From Neckera pumila (taxonomy: Eukaryota; Streptophyta; Bryopsida; Hypnales; Neckeraceae), in contig OZ018410.1 in the NCBI GenBank assembly GCA_963969595.1, positions 32,678,913-32,742,912 on the forward strand: a DNA stretch of 64,000 nt, written 5' to 3'. The position numbers and the translations under genes are program-made. The notes beneath the pieces were generated by a model that saw only the letters and a list, made by a program, of their open reading frames with translations, searched no databases and had not been told where the DNA came from. Positions 39,240 to 49,985 of this stretch are shown piece by piece (positions within the stretch are counted from its first letter, which is position 1; the number at the start of each line of letters is the position of its first letter).

Positions 39240-39910
39240 AGCTTCAAATGAGATGAGTAATAGCTCTTTGGAAAGTTAGCACAAACTCCTACTTCTCCTC
39301 TAAGTTTCAAACAATTCTAAAACTCTGTCCAACATCTATGGAAATCCAAAGTTTCGGCCTTGAAAAATAAGGGCAGCAGACCCTCTTTCACTTATTCACT
39401 CAAAACTCATTCATGCAAACTCCAAATAGAACGAATGATAGCTTCATGAATAGCTAACACAACTTTCTACATTTTCTCCAAATCTCAAATAATTCTAAAA
39501 CTCTGTCCAATATCTATGGCCATCCAAAGTTTCGGCCTTGAGAGAAAAAGGGCAATAGACTCTCCTTCATTTCCACACTCACAACTCACTCATAAGAACT
39601 CCAAATGGAACAAATGATAGCTTTATAGAAAACTAACACAATTTTCTACACTCCCTCCAAATTTCATTGTAAATCAAGAACCTATCCGTCTTTTATGGCT
39701 GATCAAAATCTTTGCCTATTAGTTTCAAAGGCAACAAAACCCTCTCCACTCAAACTAGCACAACTTTTGATTCACAACTCCAAATCAAGAAAATAAGATC
39801 AATTTAAAAAAATACACACCATGATACACAACTTCTCCAAATTTCATTTCAAAACTCTTCAAACTCCCAATACAATAGCCCTCCAAACATTTTGGGCCCT
39901 CTCTAAACTC
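39240..39910. repeat. ~180-bp tandem repeat, about four copies
   Basis: Blocks such as CTCTGTCCAACATCTATGG and CCAAAGTTTCGGCCTTGA recur at a spacing of 178-180 bp (for example 39323, 39501 and a diverged copy at 39681). A fourth, more diverged copy follows. The array lies 3' of the 154-aa ORF on its strand. Confidence 0.75.
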
Positions 39911-40238
39911 ACAATGAGAGAGAAGATCCATAGTGTCCCTTTTTTCCTCACCCTATCTTCATTCTAACCACACAAACAAGTGAGGTCAGCCCCTAACTCA
40001 CTCTCCAAGGCTACAACAACAATAATTGAGCACTCATTTGGCCCACAACTATTTCTTTGTCTTTAACTTAGAAAGAAATTCATTCAAGTTCACCGAGAAA
40101 ACAAACTATTTGAATAATTTCTGCATACTACTTTACAAATACAAAACTAATGCAAGAAATTACTCCAACTATGGAATGAAGAACTCAAACTCAATACACG
40201 TCTAGTAGAGGTAAAAAACTAGAGTTTCAATCAAAATA

Positions 40239-40703
40239 TCACTCCATCTGCAAGAATTTGAGGATGCGTTTGACGGTAGCAGCAACATAATCAGCACGAT
40301 CCGCCTTAGTTAAAGGATTGACTGGTCCTTCCAAGCATCGTTGATGACCACGACTTCCCTCGATAGGCTTGACCATGCAATAATATTGATCTTCGTTCAA
40401 ACCTTCAAAACATCCTTCAAATGTCACTTCACAGCTGCCGGGCTCAACGCATCCAACTTGTGACAAGATCACTAATGCCCGAGCGTCACGCTGAAGATTC
40501 CCATGCCATCGTTTCTCCACAGTCCACACGAGGTTGTCTTGGTGGTCGAGATGGCCCGGCTTCATCTTGTGATTGCTCATGCGGTAATGGAAGACCCAGC
40601 GATAGTTGAGGTTGATCCGGCAATTGCGATAGAGAAATTCAAACTCACGCTCCGGTTGAGATTCTTCATCTTGAGACTCAGAAAAAACCCTCCAGTTCGA
40701 CAT
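40239..40703 (-). CDS. Intact ORF of unknown function, 154 aa
   Basis: The ORF starts MSNWRVFSESQDEE and runs without interruption to a stop at 40239. It is hydrophilic, with Cys residues spaced through the middle (CVEPGSCEV, EGCFEGL, YYCMV, QRCLEG) and a Lys-rich C-terminus (TVKRILKFLQME). I recognise no family and see no signal peptide or membrane segment. It sits within the 2-kb interruption of the transposase, on the same strand. Its intactness contrasts with the stop-laden transposase around it. It may be a gene of a younger nested element or a captured gene; expression is unknown. Confidence 0.5.
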   Translation of the reverse strand: MSNWRVFSESQDEESQPEREFEFLYRNCRINLNYRWVFHYRMSNHKMKPGHLDHQDNLVWTVEKRWHGNLQRDARALVILSQVGCVEPGSCEVTFEGCFEGLNEDQYYCMVKPIEGSRGHQRCLEGPVNPLTKADRADYVAATVKRILKFLQME

Positions 40704-43648
40704 TCTAAACCTAAAGTAGAAAACAACTACCACTTATGGAATTTGATGAAGCGCTTAGGCATATCCGTCTTCTTATATTGATGTCATGCACCTCAACAAG
40801 AAGGTGTCACCTTGAAGCTACTCAATAAAACATATAATATATATTTTTACACTATGTACAAATGTACAACACGATACCGTGCCTTCTTGCAAGCATTGCC
40901 AAAGTATCTTAGCTTGTTCAGTTTGCCCACGAGCTTCAAAATTGTGCCAAATGAAGCGCTGAACAGTTGGTTCGAAGAATTCCAGAACCTCGGAGAACAG
41001 AGTAGTGCGTAGGACCTCCTTGATCCGTTTTTTGGGCCTATCATCTGCTCCGAAGCCAACTACTTCATACTAGAATTGCTTCCAGTTATGGTCAATGTAG
41101 GAACGTCCAACGTTTCATGTGGACAAAGTTTGAAGGAATTGACGCCACACATGCTGCATGTTCCCAGCAGACATTCAAGTCGATGGAATTCTAAGTCATC
41201 CAACTTAGGACATAGCAAGGACTCCCACAATGCCGTGACCCCCACAAAGTGATGGTCACCAGCCTTACAGACACCGTCGTTGCTGTCTCCATAGACAATG
41301 CATTCACAGTTGCATTGCATAAGGAAGTGTGCACCGGTTTGTAGGTGCCTAAATGCATTGAGGGCCTCCAGGAGGAAAAGAACCTGAACATGGTATCGAC
41401 AACAGCACACATTACATTTGTTGCACTTGATGATGAAGTAAGGACGCAAGTAAACAAAAGCTCGTTGCATAATGACACACTCTGGATGAATAGCAACGAA
41501 GCGGTTGTACAATTCCTTCTGCACAGTAATGGTAAAAAAATTTAGTGAAATGGAAGATGGTGAATTATGAAAGATGCATACAAGTAATCGTGTATGAATT
41601 TCACTGTGAAAGCAGGTTCTATGGCGTGCAAAGTGGATACTCGAATTCTTCAACAACAAGTGAATACACATTTGTACTGATCTAGTAAGTATTCCTAGCA
41701 CTCTTGAGTACTAACTAAGACTAACTAGGACTCGAGAGTACTAATGAGTACTAATAAGTACTAGAGGTATACGAAGTACTCATGTCAGTGGTAGACATGT
41801 ACAAAAGTACAGAAGACAGAAGTGAGGACTATACTTATACTACTGAACTTTACGAAGGAAAATGTAGTACACGATTGTCAATGATAGTCTTCACAGTGTA
41901 CTCCGATACCGGCATAATAGTACTATGAATATGTTCTTGCGTCCTAATGTAGTTTTGTAGTAAGATCAGTGCTTACCAATACTAACAATATTGAAAGTGT
42001 GTGCCATTTCAACTGCAGTCATGGTAGTCTTCAATAGCACACAGTAGTGACCAGTGCTTGTATTAGTACAGCACGCCGAACTTTTATGACGACGGGAGTC
42101 AAACCTCCATGAAAAGATGTAACTTCTAATACATTGGGGACGGACGATAAACGTTGAGACGGAATTCTAAGTTTAGTGCCACGGCAATGTACAGATGGTA
42201 CAAAGTGTTCATACAGTTCATTCACAACTGGACTAACAGTATTGCATGACAGAATACGGGAAGCAGATGCTGATACAGAGCAACTGCATACAGTCATACT
42301 TATGCACGTGTTATGCTGCAAGTATGGTTCTTAAACCAGTACGCTGTGAGAAGTTGTACTGGAAATCCGACAGAGTACACCGAAGTGGAATACAACGGCA
42401 CAGGAGCGGCAGCCACCAGTACTGTTCTTCACCTATTCTATGCACATGTAATACTAATGGGCGTTGTTCAGTGCGTTGTTGTACATCGACATTGAAGGAA
42501 CAATGAATCCAATACTGCAATTGCACTCTGTAACGACTTTGCCGTATGTGTGGCAGAATGATAGACATTATCTTCTAAAACGGTCAATGCTGGACATGGA
42601 CAATCTTGGCAGTGGTATTTTGTGGTATGAGGGGTGATCTTCTAAGACATACGCTATACTGACGAAAAAATCTACTTGGGATGCACAAGACATACACCAA
42701 AGTGCTTAGCAAGGAGGGCATATTGGGATACTATGTACTATTGGCATACACGTGACGGACGAAGTGGAGAAACGAGAAGTGCATAAATCGAAACGGCCGT
42801 GGACTTGTACATGCGACATGGCAGACTAAGTGCACGCATGAAAGGACGACTGAGAGGTATGCTTGAGCTTGGGTTTCCAATAGAAGATGAGCCGCATGAG
42901 TGTCGTACAAGTTTCGGCCTAGTTGCTTCCTCCGAATGTCCTTTCGATTTGGACTAACACGGGTCTCCTTGATCCACCAACTCGTCACTGCAGACTTGAC
43001 GGCATCTGGAATTCCTCTTCCACGTTTTCTTCGGCGGGGCACCAATAATCTGTCACCGCTGTTGCTTGAAGTTGAACGCAGGCCCTCAACTGCTCCAGTC
43101 AAGTTGCTCTTGCGCGTACCAAGAATGTGATGAAAACTACTAATGTCGGCATTTGCTTCGGAAACAACAGCTTCAAGAATGGAGCGCTTACGTGCCAATT
43201 TACCAGCGGAATTTGGGATCTTCAGGAGGTCCAGTTGAGCACGAATATTCTTCAAAATTTCTTGCTGCACTTTCACATCTTCTGGACTCGGATAATCAGC
43301 GGGAAGCAGTTCGCGGACCCGGTCGTAACGGAAGACCCTTTTCAAAATCGCAGCACGAAGTCGTGGGCACTCAAGGTCCTCCAGAAGCTCCATTAAGGTG
43401 ACGGAGACTCGGTCCGCATGCCGCTTCACTGTGGTACAAAATGAAGATCAATCACATGGAGGTGCAGTGCCGTCTTCTTTATTTGGACCAACAGCACTCC
43501 GAGAAGCACAACTACGCTGCTGCCGCACTGCATTGCGCCGTCGTTCTTCTTGCTGCCGAACCTCTACTGCAGCTTGTCTTGTACGTGAATCTGCACGTGA
43601 AGGGGTCGGTCATCTTCCATGCAACGCAGACACACTCGTTGTCTGCAT

Positions 43649-44569
43649 TTGAAGAGATTTTAAGAGCGATCATGTAACCACCGCCTGACCTTCAAGTGCA
43701 ACACGATGCTCCAAAGTACCCACTTTCGGACAATGCTACTCCTTGCACAGGCAAACGATTCCCTCATCTTCCCTCTCTCTGAATTGTAGATGACACGCCG
43801 TAGAACCCTAGGCCGCCTGCACGACAACTTCGGCTAATTGAGAATCTACCGTCTATACTATGCCTTGTGCATGACTTGCTGTCAATTAAGGCACAATGAA
43901 ATTGGAGGCGGTGGCGGCTACAGAGATGTCAACATGCCATGTTGACATGGGCCAGGGTCTGTGGGTCCCGCTTTGAGTATTAGGGAGTACTAATTAATAT
44001 CCAGCAATACTAGGCAAATCCAGGGTCCAGTTTTCTACACCAAAAATGATACATTGACATTTTAATTTGTAGTTAATGTACAATACCTTGGAAAAAAAAA
44101 ATGAAAAATGCCATTTCCAGGGACTTCCTTCTGATCACATTCCACTCATTTTATGCAACGAAGACCATCGTCATTGCCCAGAAATTTGCGCGCAACGGAG
44201 CCCTAATCCGACAAGCGTAGAAGACATAAAATAAAGTATTTTCAAGCGCCCCTTTGTAGAGGGGTGCCCTCCTATTGTGGGAAGAAAGTACCAAAAATTC
44301 AAGTCTTAATCTTCTAATTTGGGTACTTCTTAGTACTGAAAACTCCAAAACTCAAAACGTGACAAATTATTGAAATTACGTAGAAAAAAATTTGTAATTT
44401 TCTAGAAATATGAAAAATATGCATCACAATAGTACTAAACAGAGCTACGTTCACCAAAGATTTCATCTTCTAACTCTTCCCTGTGAAAAAGTTACAACAA
44501 GACAACAAGTAATACGTCGACAACACTTTTTGTGACAATGTTTCAGTACTGGTGTTTCATGCAATCACC
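43649..44569. other. Right subterminal region of the giant transposon
   Basis: This contains the probable promoter of the transposase and AGTACT motifs, including one at 44545-44550 only five bases inside the right terminal repeat. No exon is recognised. Confidence 0.5.
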
Positions 44570-44575
44570 CTCTAG
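44556..44575. repeat. Right terminal inverted repeat and target duplication
   Basis: TTCATGCAATCACC (44556-44569) is the inverted match of the left end. It is followed directly by CTCTAG (44570-44575), the second copy of the target duplication. Confidence 0.85.
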
Positions 44576-46050
44576 CTGATATGTTAGTGTCATCAGTATA
44601 TTGTGACAACAGTTGCTGAGATTGGTATTAGGTAATTGGATACCATGATCCTCCCAAGACGTTGTTCTTCAGCAGCGGCCATACTGAGGGCTTCATCAAT
44701 ACGTAAAAAAAGGTATGGTACTAGTGGACAGCCTTGTCACACACCATGCTGGATAGGGAAGGAGGAGGTGGCTTTTCCGCATTGAGCATCACTATTGCAG
44801 ATGCATCTTGTAGTAATATAAAGACTAAATTGGAGAATAAGTCTGAAATCCCTATTTTGAGGTCTTGCTTCGATTCTTGTGCCTATTCCACGATTTCATA
44901 TTGGAGGAGGATGTTGTTAAGAATATACCTGGATGGAAGAAAGGCTGACTGCTCCGAACTAATGACTTCTCTAAGTAGGTTTTGAAGACGGATCTGAAGG
45001 GCTTTTGCAACTATTTTGTAAGATACGTTTAGTAAGGTAATGGGTCTCCAATTTGAGAGATCTATAGCATCACCATCTTTGAAAATGAGTGCAATGGTTC
45101 CAAAAATCATACCAGGGGGTAGGCAGCCTTGGGCAACAGAATTTGTTACCATATCAGTGAAATCTTGGCCGATTATTTGATTAAGTCCCAAAATTTGCAG
45201 TAAAATTCTGTCGTTATTCCATCAAGGCCTGGAGAGCGACCTGTTGCCATTAGCTGCAATGCTTTGTGTAGCTCCTTGTGTGTCAAAGGAGCGTTGAGTT
45301 GTTGTGCCATTGCTATGGAGAATTTATTTTGGACACATGAGAGAATGTCTTCACTTGCATTTATTGCGTCTGGACTTCTACCCTCTTGAAAGTAAGTTTG
45401 GTGTAAAACTCAGAGCAAATATGGTTGAGTTTGTCTCTATTACACTGAAGTTGGCCTTGTTCATCCTTGAGTTCGGTGATTGATGTTGTGGCTGGAGATT
45501 CTCGGACTAATTTGAAGAACTCCGTTGATAGTCTATCCCCATATAGTCTCCAACTTGCATGGGATCGAACCTTGCGCCCTTCAATTTTGTTATCTTCAAG
45601 GTCAGCAAGCTTGGACCGCATGGATTTGACTTCTTCTTGTAGCTGCGACAAGTGAGATTGATCTTGGAGTTGACTTATTTTGTTCTCAAGATCTGAACAT
45701 AAGGTTTGTTCATATTCTTTACTGGATTTTGCCCTCCTGATGTAGTAACCTCTATAAAAGCAAGTAACTCGCTTAAGCTTGGTAAAGAATGTTGTTACAT
45801 TTGGGGCATCCGCCCATATGCCACGAATAACAAGATCGGCGTCATCAAAGTGCACTAATGACATTACCCATTTGCTTAGGCAGGGGAGGGGTTTACCTAA
45901 CTCTATCACTAGAGAAACCGGATTGTGGTCGGATCTAGTATGGTCCCCTCTTATTCTATATTCTAGGATTCTCTTTTGGTTAGTTGGAGTGTCTGAAAAT
46001 ACATAGTATCTATCTAGACGGGCCATAATTTGGGTGTTGTCATTTCTTGA
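44570..46050 (-). mobile_element. LINE 5' half: endonuclease C-terminus and reverse-transcriptase core
   Basis: On the minus strand this encodes SRNDNTQIMARLDRYYVF and SDHNPVSLVI (endonuclease end), a coiled linker, and then RT motifs: GRSPGLDGITTEFY, NWRPITLLNVSYKI, FLPSRYILNN, GV-QGCPL-PYLFL, LGRI and SQYTDDTNISARG with the catalytic YxDD pair. It stops at the transposon's target duplication and continues at 28263. A TGA at 44737-44739 stands where the GVRQGCPL motif has Arg. Coding similarity ends near 46050 within the endonuclease, so the copy is 5'-truncated or further disrupted there. Confidence 0.9.
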
Positions 46051-47034
46051 TCAATTAGGTATTTAATGCAAATTTCCTAATTCTTTCCTACTTCCTTTTT
46101 TTTCTTTCTATTGCTTCTCTTTTCTTTTGGTACTATCCTACTTCAATTATTTTTAATACCCCAAAGGTTGACTAGTCTTGGGATAAAATAATTGAAGTCA
46201 ACTTCTAACAATAATTGACTCTTCAACATCTTGGTCAGTTATTATCCTATTTAAGTTTTGATGGTTCTAATTGTTCTTCCTAGATTTCCACTTAATCCTA
46301 TCTCTTCCTAAATTCTCTTCAAATCCTAAATTGTCACTTCATCTCTCTCAATTTTCAAGTTCCAAGTGTTCTACTTCCTATGGGTTTTGAGCCTCTTTTT
46401 GCAATGGAAACGTTGCAACTTGAGATTCTTTAGCCCCCTACCTTCTTAATTTCCTTCCTACTAATCCTACTTCTATTTTCCTCTATCTCCCTAAACTACT
46501 TAAATTTTTAGTTCCAAGAGGCAAGATTATGTGGGTGACAAAGTGGCAATTACTTTATTTTTTTGTTTTGATTTTCAAAAAGAAGAGTTTTTTTTTATAA
46601 GAAAGTTTTGGAATCAATTCGGGCAGTGTTGAAACCAGTTCGGAGTGATCTAGGCACCCATTCGGGGTGGTCTAGGCACTCAGTCAGCAGCCCAGAACCC
46701 ACGTCGGGCAGTCCAAAGCCTCCCGAGAGAAGCACAGAGCCCCCGAAAGCAACACAGACCCTTGGTTGGGCACGGTCACAGGCCTCGCTTCCTGCAGCTT
46801 TGGGCTAGCTGCGTGGCGACTGCCGGTTGGCTTGCAGCCCCTCGCACGTCCGTCCTTTTGCCCAGTCTGGCCTTCACAGCACTTCCCTGGCCCAGTTCGG
46901 GTTTTGCACAGTTCGGATTTTGGTTGAATTTTTGGACTTTGGGTGTTCTAAGAACAAAGACTAATTTGTCTAATACACTTAGCTAAGGGGGAAAGGGAAA
47001 CAACTCTTGGTATTCTAATTTTTTGGAGGTTTCT

Positions 47035-47260
47035 TTTTAACAAAGTAAAGTCAAAGCTTCGCCGTATTCTAGAAAATCTCTAAATTCCTAAACAATTTGA
47101 ACAAAACAAAGTCAAAGCTTCGCCATATTCTAGAAAATCTCCAAACTTCTAAACAATTTGGACAAAGCAAAGTCAAAGCTTTGCCGTATTCTAGAAAATT
47201 TCCAAACTTCTAAACAATTTGGACAAAACAAAGTCAAAGCTTCGCCGTATGCAAAGGCTT
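47035..47260. repeat. 61-bp tandem repeat, about 3.5 copies
   Basis: The unit contains AAAGTCAAAGCTTCGCCGTA, TTCTAGAAAATCT and TAAACAATTTGGACAAA. The TCAAAGCTT word starts at 47051, 47112, 47173 and 47234, a strict 61-bp period. Copies are very similar, which suggests recent expansion. Confidence 0.9.
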
Positions 47261-47911
47261 GCAAGAAACTTAGAACAACTTTATACAAAGGTAGGTTAGT
47301 ATGACTTGGTTAGTACATCTCTAAAACACAAATACACGTTAGTGGAGAGTAATTAAAACACAAAGACCTTCAAGGAAACACTAGATGCCTCCCAAAGTGG
47401 CATACGCCGGGGACAAAGGGGGGGAACTAGGATTAGTACACAGATTAGTAGAAAATAACTTCAAATTGCTACAACAAACGGCCAAGTTAGTATGTTAGTC
47501 AAAAACTCAAAGACAAAGATAATCTTTGAAGGGACCCTAATGTCCTTCAAGGAAAGCTTGACAATTAGCAACAACGGAGCTTTAAATGCTCCAAAAAACA
47601 CACGTTTACAACTTTTGGCTCAAAAATGGCCAAAAAAGTTCAAACAAATGGACCAACGTGTTTTGAAAGCCAAAATAATGGCCCAAGGGGTGTTTGTGAG
47701 AGAAAAGTGAGCCCCTTATATACATTTCCAAGGGTGCTCACCCCCCTCTCTTTTCCTACTAGTAATCTTATCACTTGAAATTTTCATCCTAATCTTCTAG
47801 TTTTTGACTTTCTACGCTGGTCCAAACTTTCTAACTTTTGGAGAACAATTCCAAATCACAAACGAACTGCACCATTGGCTTCAGAAGGCCATTTTTCGTC
47901 CAAAAATCCCT

Positions 47912-48219
47912 CATTAGATGATATTTGGGGGTCTTGGAGGACCTTTCAGGCCTATTCCCTAATCTGCCCAGATTCAATGAACGCCAGTACAGGTGTGTCA
48001 ATTTATTTATTTTTCAAAAAGAAAAAAAGAATTTTTTTTTTTTACCAAAATATCATTTTAAGCAAAAAATTTATTTTATTTTATTTTATTTCAAAAAATG
48101 ACATGGCAGTTGCTTGACCACGTCAGCCAGCTGTTGCTACTCGCGTTCCCGCAGTTTGGGAACGCAGTGGACAGCAAGGGAACTCGGAGCCCTCCAAGAC
48201 CCCCAAATCTCATCTAATG
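47912..48219. repeat. Foldback / MITE-like inverted repeat
   Basis: The left arm starting CATTAGATGATATTTGGGGG at 47912 is matched by the reverse complement of the right arm ending at 48219 (CATTAGATGAGATTTGGGGG) over about 29 bases. The ~300-bp interior is A/T-rich with homopolymer runs. No clear target duplication was found. Confidence 0.65.
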
Positions 48220-49260
48220 CTACTCCCTAATTTGACCTCAAAAACGCAACAATATTTAGCGCTAACTGAACACCAAAAAGGGGTAAAAATCCAGATTCTG
48301 GAGTTTGACTATTCTGAGAAAAGTAACTAGCCTAAGTTCTTAAGAAGGTCTAAAGGAGTAAGAAAAGACCAAACTTTGACCCCATTCCGATTCTGTGTGC
48401 CCCTGGGGCACCGGTCAACTCCACTGGATTCTTCAAATTTTGCAATTGTCAAGGAATCTTGCCGGTTGGAGCACTTCTGACTATCAAAATGTCTTGAAAC
48501 TTGTTGGAGTATTTTATTACCGTAAAACAAGCTAGTCTAATTTTTAGTGAGATTTTACTGCAATCTAGATGATTTACAAGAAATTCCCGTCCAGGATTTT
48601 GGCGGTTGACCATTTGGAAAGGCACTTTCTGTAAGTCAGAAAATTCTGAATCTTTTTATGGAACCTCTCATGGTATTCCAAAAAACATGTGCAAGCTCAT
48701 ATTCTTACTTTGCACAAAGGTCATAGGAGAATCAAAACTTGTCTTCTCCTTGTGAAATCGGTTACTAGGGAATCTTCTGCATATGGGGGAATTTTGGCAA
48801 GCCAATTTCGCCGTTGGCCTCCAAATGTGAATTCACCCAAGAACAACATACAGCATCTTTAGATTTCCCCCAGGTGTCCGTCTTGCAATTGTAACTCCTA
48901 CAGGCCTAACAATTGGGGGTTCTTCTATTTCTTTAATAAAATGGGGAAAGTGAAACCTATCATCGAGAATTGACATAAGACCTCAACGGTATTCCCCCAG
49001 ACCAAATCTAGACCTAGAAAATCACCTACACCGTGGTTTTGGCGATTCTAGCCCTATTTACTATAAATCCATTTATTCACGTGAAATCCCAGTTTTATAC
49101 CTATTTACAAATGGAAATTGGGTTTAGTTGAGGGCAACTTACTGATCAGGGACCAAATGCTATATTAGTATGTGACACACCTATTTTAGTCTTACACTCT
49201 TTTTTGGGCTTTTTGCAACTAAAAGTACACTCAAACTTAGTATAAACGAAAAAAAGAAAA

Positions 49261-49600
49261 CAGTGAGTCCCGAGTGACGAATCGGGACCTCATAGGAGTT
49301 CACGAATCATTGTCTTCCATAATATGCATCTTGTCTAAGGTTCATTTGGTGCATATACATTGGCAAAGCCTGGGAATCTCTTTGCAGTCAAAGGAAAGAA
49401 TCGTCCTATAACCCCGTGTCCAATGCAGGAACAGTAGAAGCTACATTTACATGCACTTGAGGGGGTGGTAAATGGGTACCTCGGATTTTCTTTGCCAAAG
49501 CCTTGATGTTTCACATGGATAGGTCGCCAGCTAGTGGAGGTGTAGAACATTTTTCTCCATTAGGAGGCCACCGTGGAGGCAAACCAACAATGTGATTGTA
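49261..49600 (-). pseudogene. LINE endonuclease fragment
   Basis: On the minus strand a 71-codon frame reads GVIGRFFPLTAKRFPGFANV, then YAPNEP, a stop, and TRCILWKTMI. The NVYAPN...R..LW pattern is the AP-endonuclease signature of plant L1-type LINEs. The central GDFN region is not found. It shares strand and order with the LINE half at 44570-46050 and may be the 5' part of the same copy, but the missing middle leaves this open. Confidence 0.65.
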
Positions 49601-49985
49601 GACTCTAGTTGCCAAAGATGTGTTGTTGTCCACTATCGGGGAGGTTGATTGGGACAAGTCATTTCCAAGGGGTGAATAGATGAAAACTTGCTACCAAGAG
49701 CTTTTTTCCTCTAGTGGAAAAAGGGCCTAACTGCATTAGTGTTAAATGTTAAATAACCTATAAATAAATACAAAACTTATAAAATTTAGTATAATATAGT
49801 GATATTCTAATTTTTGCTAATATAAAATAGTTTGGCTTTGGTAAATTAGAGGTAGAAACATAAATTCATGGATTTGTCATTTATTTACCAGTAATTATAA
49901 GGCTCTTTACTTTGGTTATAAAAAAGTAGAGACAACAGATATATCAATGAACTTTAATCTGTAAGAAACCAAGGTGTTAATTATA

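Larger units (their letters stand above)
38720..40865. other. 2.1-kb interruption of the transposase gene (long intron or nested insertion)
   Basis: Transposase coding stops after CLQEG and resumes before NSLYATTVLNHIDFAE, with about 2.1 kb between. The segment holds an intact 154-aa ORF, a ~180-bp tandem repeat and an (AC)n run at 39140-39157. Its composition (CT/CA-rich on the plus strand) is unlike the rest of the transposon. I could not fix terminal repeats or a target duplication, so intron versus nested element is unresolved. Confidence 0.5.
37069..43648 (-). pseudogene. Large DDE/RNase-H-like transposase of the giant transposon, decayed
   Basis: Recognisable exons (5' to 3'): 43648-43456, 43428 to ~42869, 41518 to ~40868, ~38710-38340, 38147 to ~37935, ~37780-37069. 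Part 1 is basic with Arg/Gln repeats. Part 2 has a helical region ending SWWIKETRVSPNRKDIRRKQ. Part 3 has a Cys/His-rich block (NVCCCRYHV, CNCECIVYGD, LGTCSMCGVNSFKLCP). Part 4 is the catalytic core (NHIDFAEKYTFQVQNEIQS, HIVFSNGCSSQFKG, then WNFFGSGHGKGEWDGA in part 5). This order matches a family I recall from bryophyte, lycophyte and algal transposons, with Asp in DFAE, Asp in SDGC and Glu in HGKGE as likely catalytic residues. Here SDGC reads SNGC. Lesions: TGA 43610, TAG 37504, TGA 37315, a frameshift and a TAG near 41070-41090, and an abnormal donor near 42869. A 2-kb sequence separates parts 3 and 4. Confidence 0.75.
28264..44569. mobile_element. 16.3-kb DNA transposon carrying a SET-domain gene and a DDE-like transposase
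   Basis: The element is 16,306 bp. Its ends are imperfect 14-bp inverted repeats (GGTAGTTGCATGAA and GGTGATTGCATGAA) and it is flanked by CTCTAG on both sides. Joining 28257 to 44570, so that one CTCTAG copy is kept, restores the LINE frame as YTDDTNISARGQQEDL, which proves insertion into a pre-existing LINE. Inside are two convergent multi-exon genes: a coiled-coil/RING-like/SET gene (plus, 29808-36407) and a transposase (minus, 37069-43648). Composition is distinctly GC-richer than the flanks. AGTACT motifs recur throughout the non-coding parts. I do not know a named superfamily with this exact end, duplication length and gene set. Both genes carry lesions, so this copy is probably not autonomous now. 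Confidence 0.88.
46051..49260. other. Unclassified repeat-rich DNA, possibly a nested retroelement
   Basis: I see no gene. The segment contains a GC-richer part at ~46600-46900 with repeated CAGTTCGG-like words, a 61-bp tandem array and a foldback (both listed separately). It lies between two minus-strand LINE coding fragments. Long terminal repeats were looked for but not found. Confidence 0.4.

Noticed and set aside
45361..46026. Separate 221-codon gene on the minus strand
   Set aside because: The sequence is the LINE endonuclease end and linker, contiguous in order with the reverse transcriptase that follows. It is not an independent gene.
46051..49260. LTR retrotransposon between the two LINE fragments
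   Set aside because: I searched for TG...CA terminal repeats, a primer-binding site and gag/pol motifs and found none. A shared TGATCA near 46042 and 49143 is too short to count as a target duplication.
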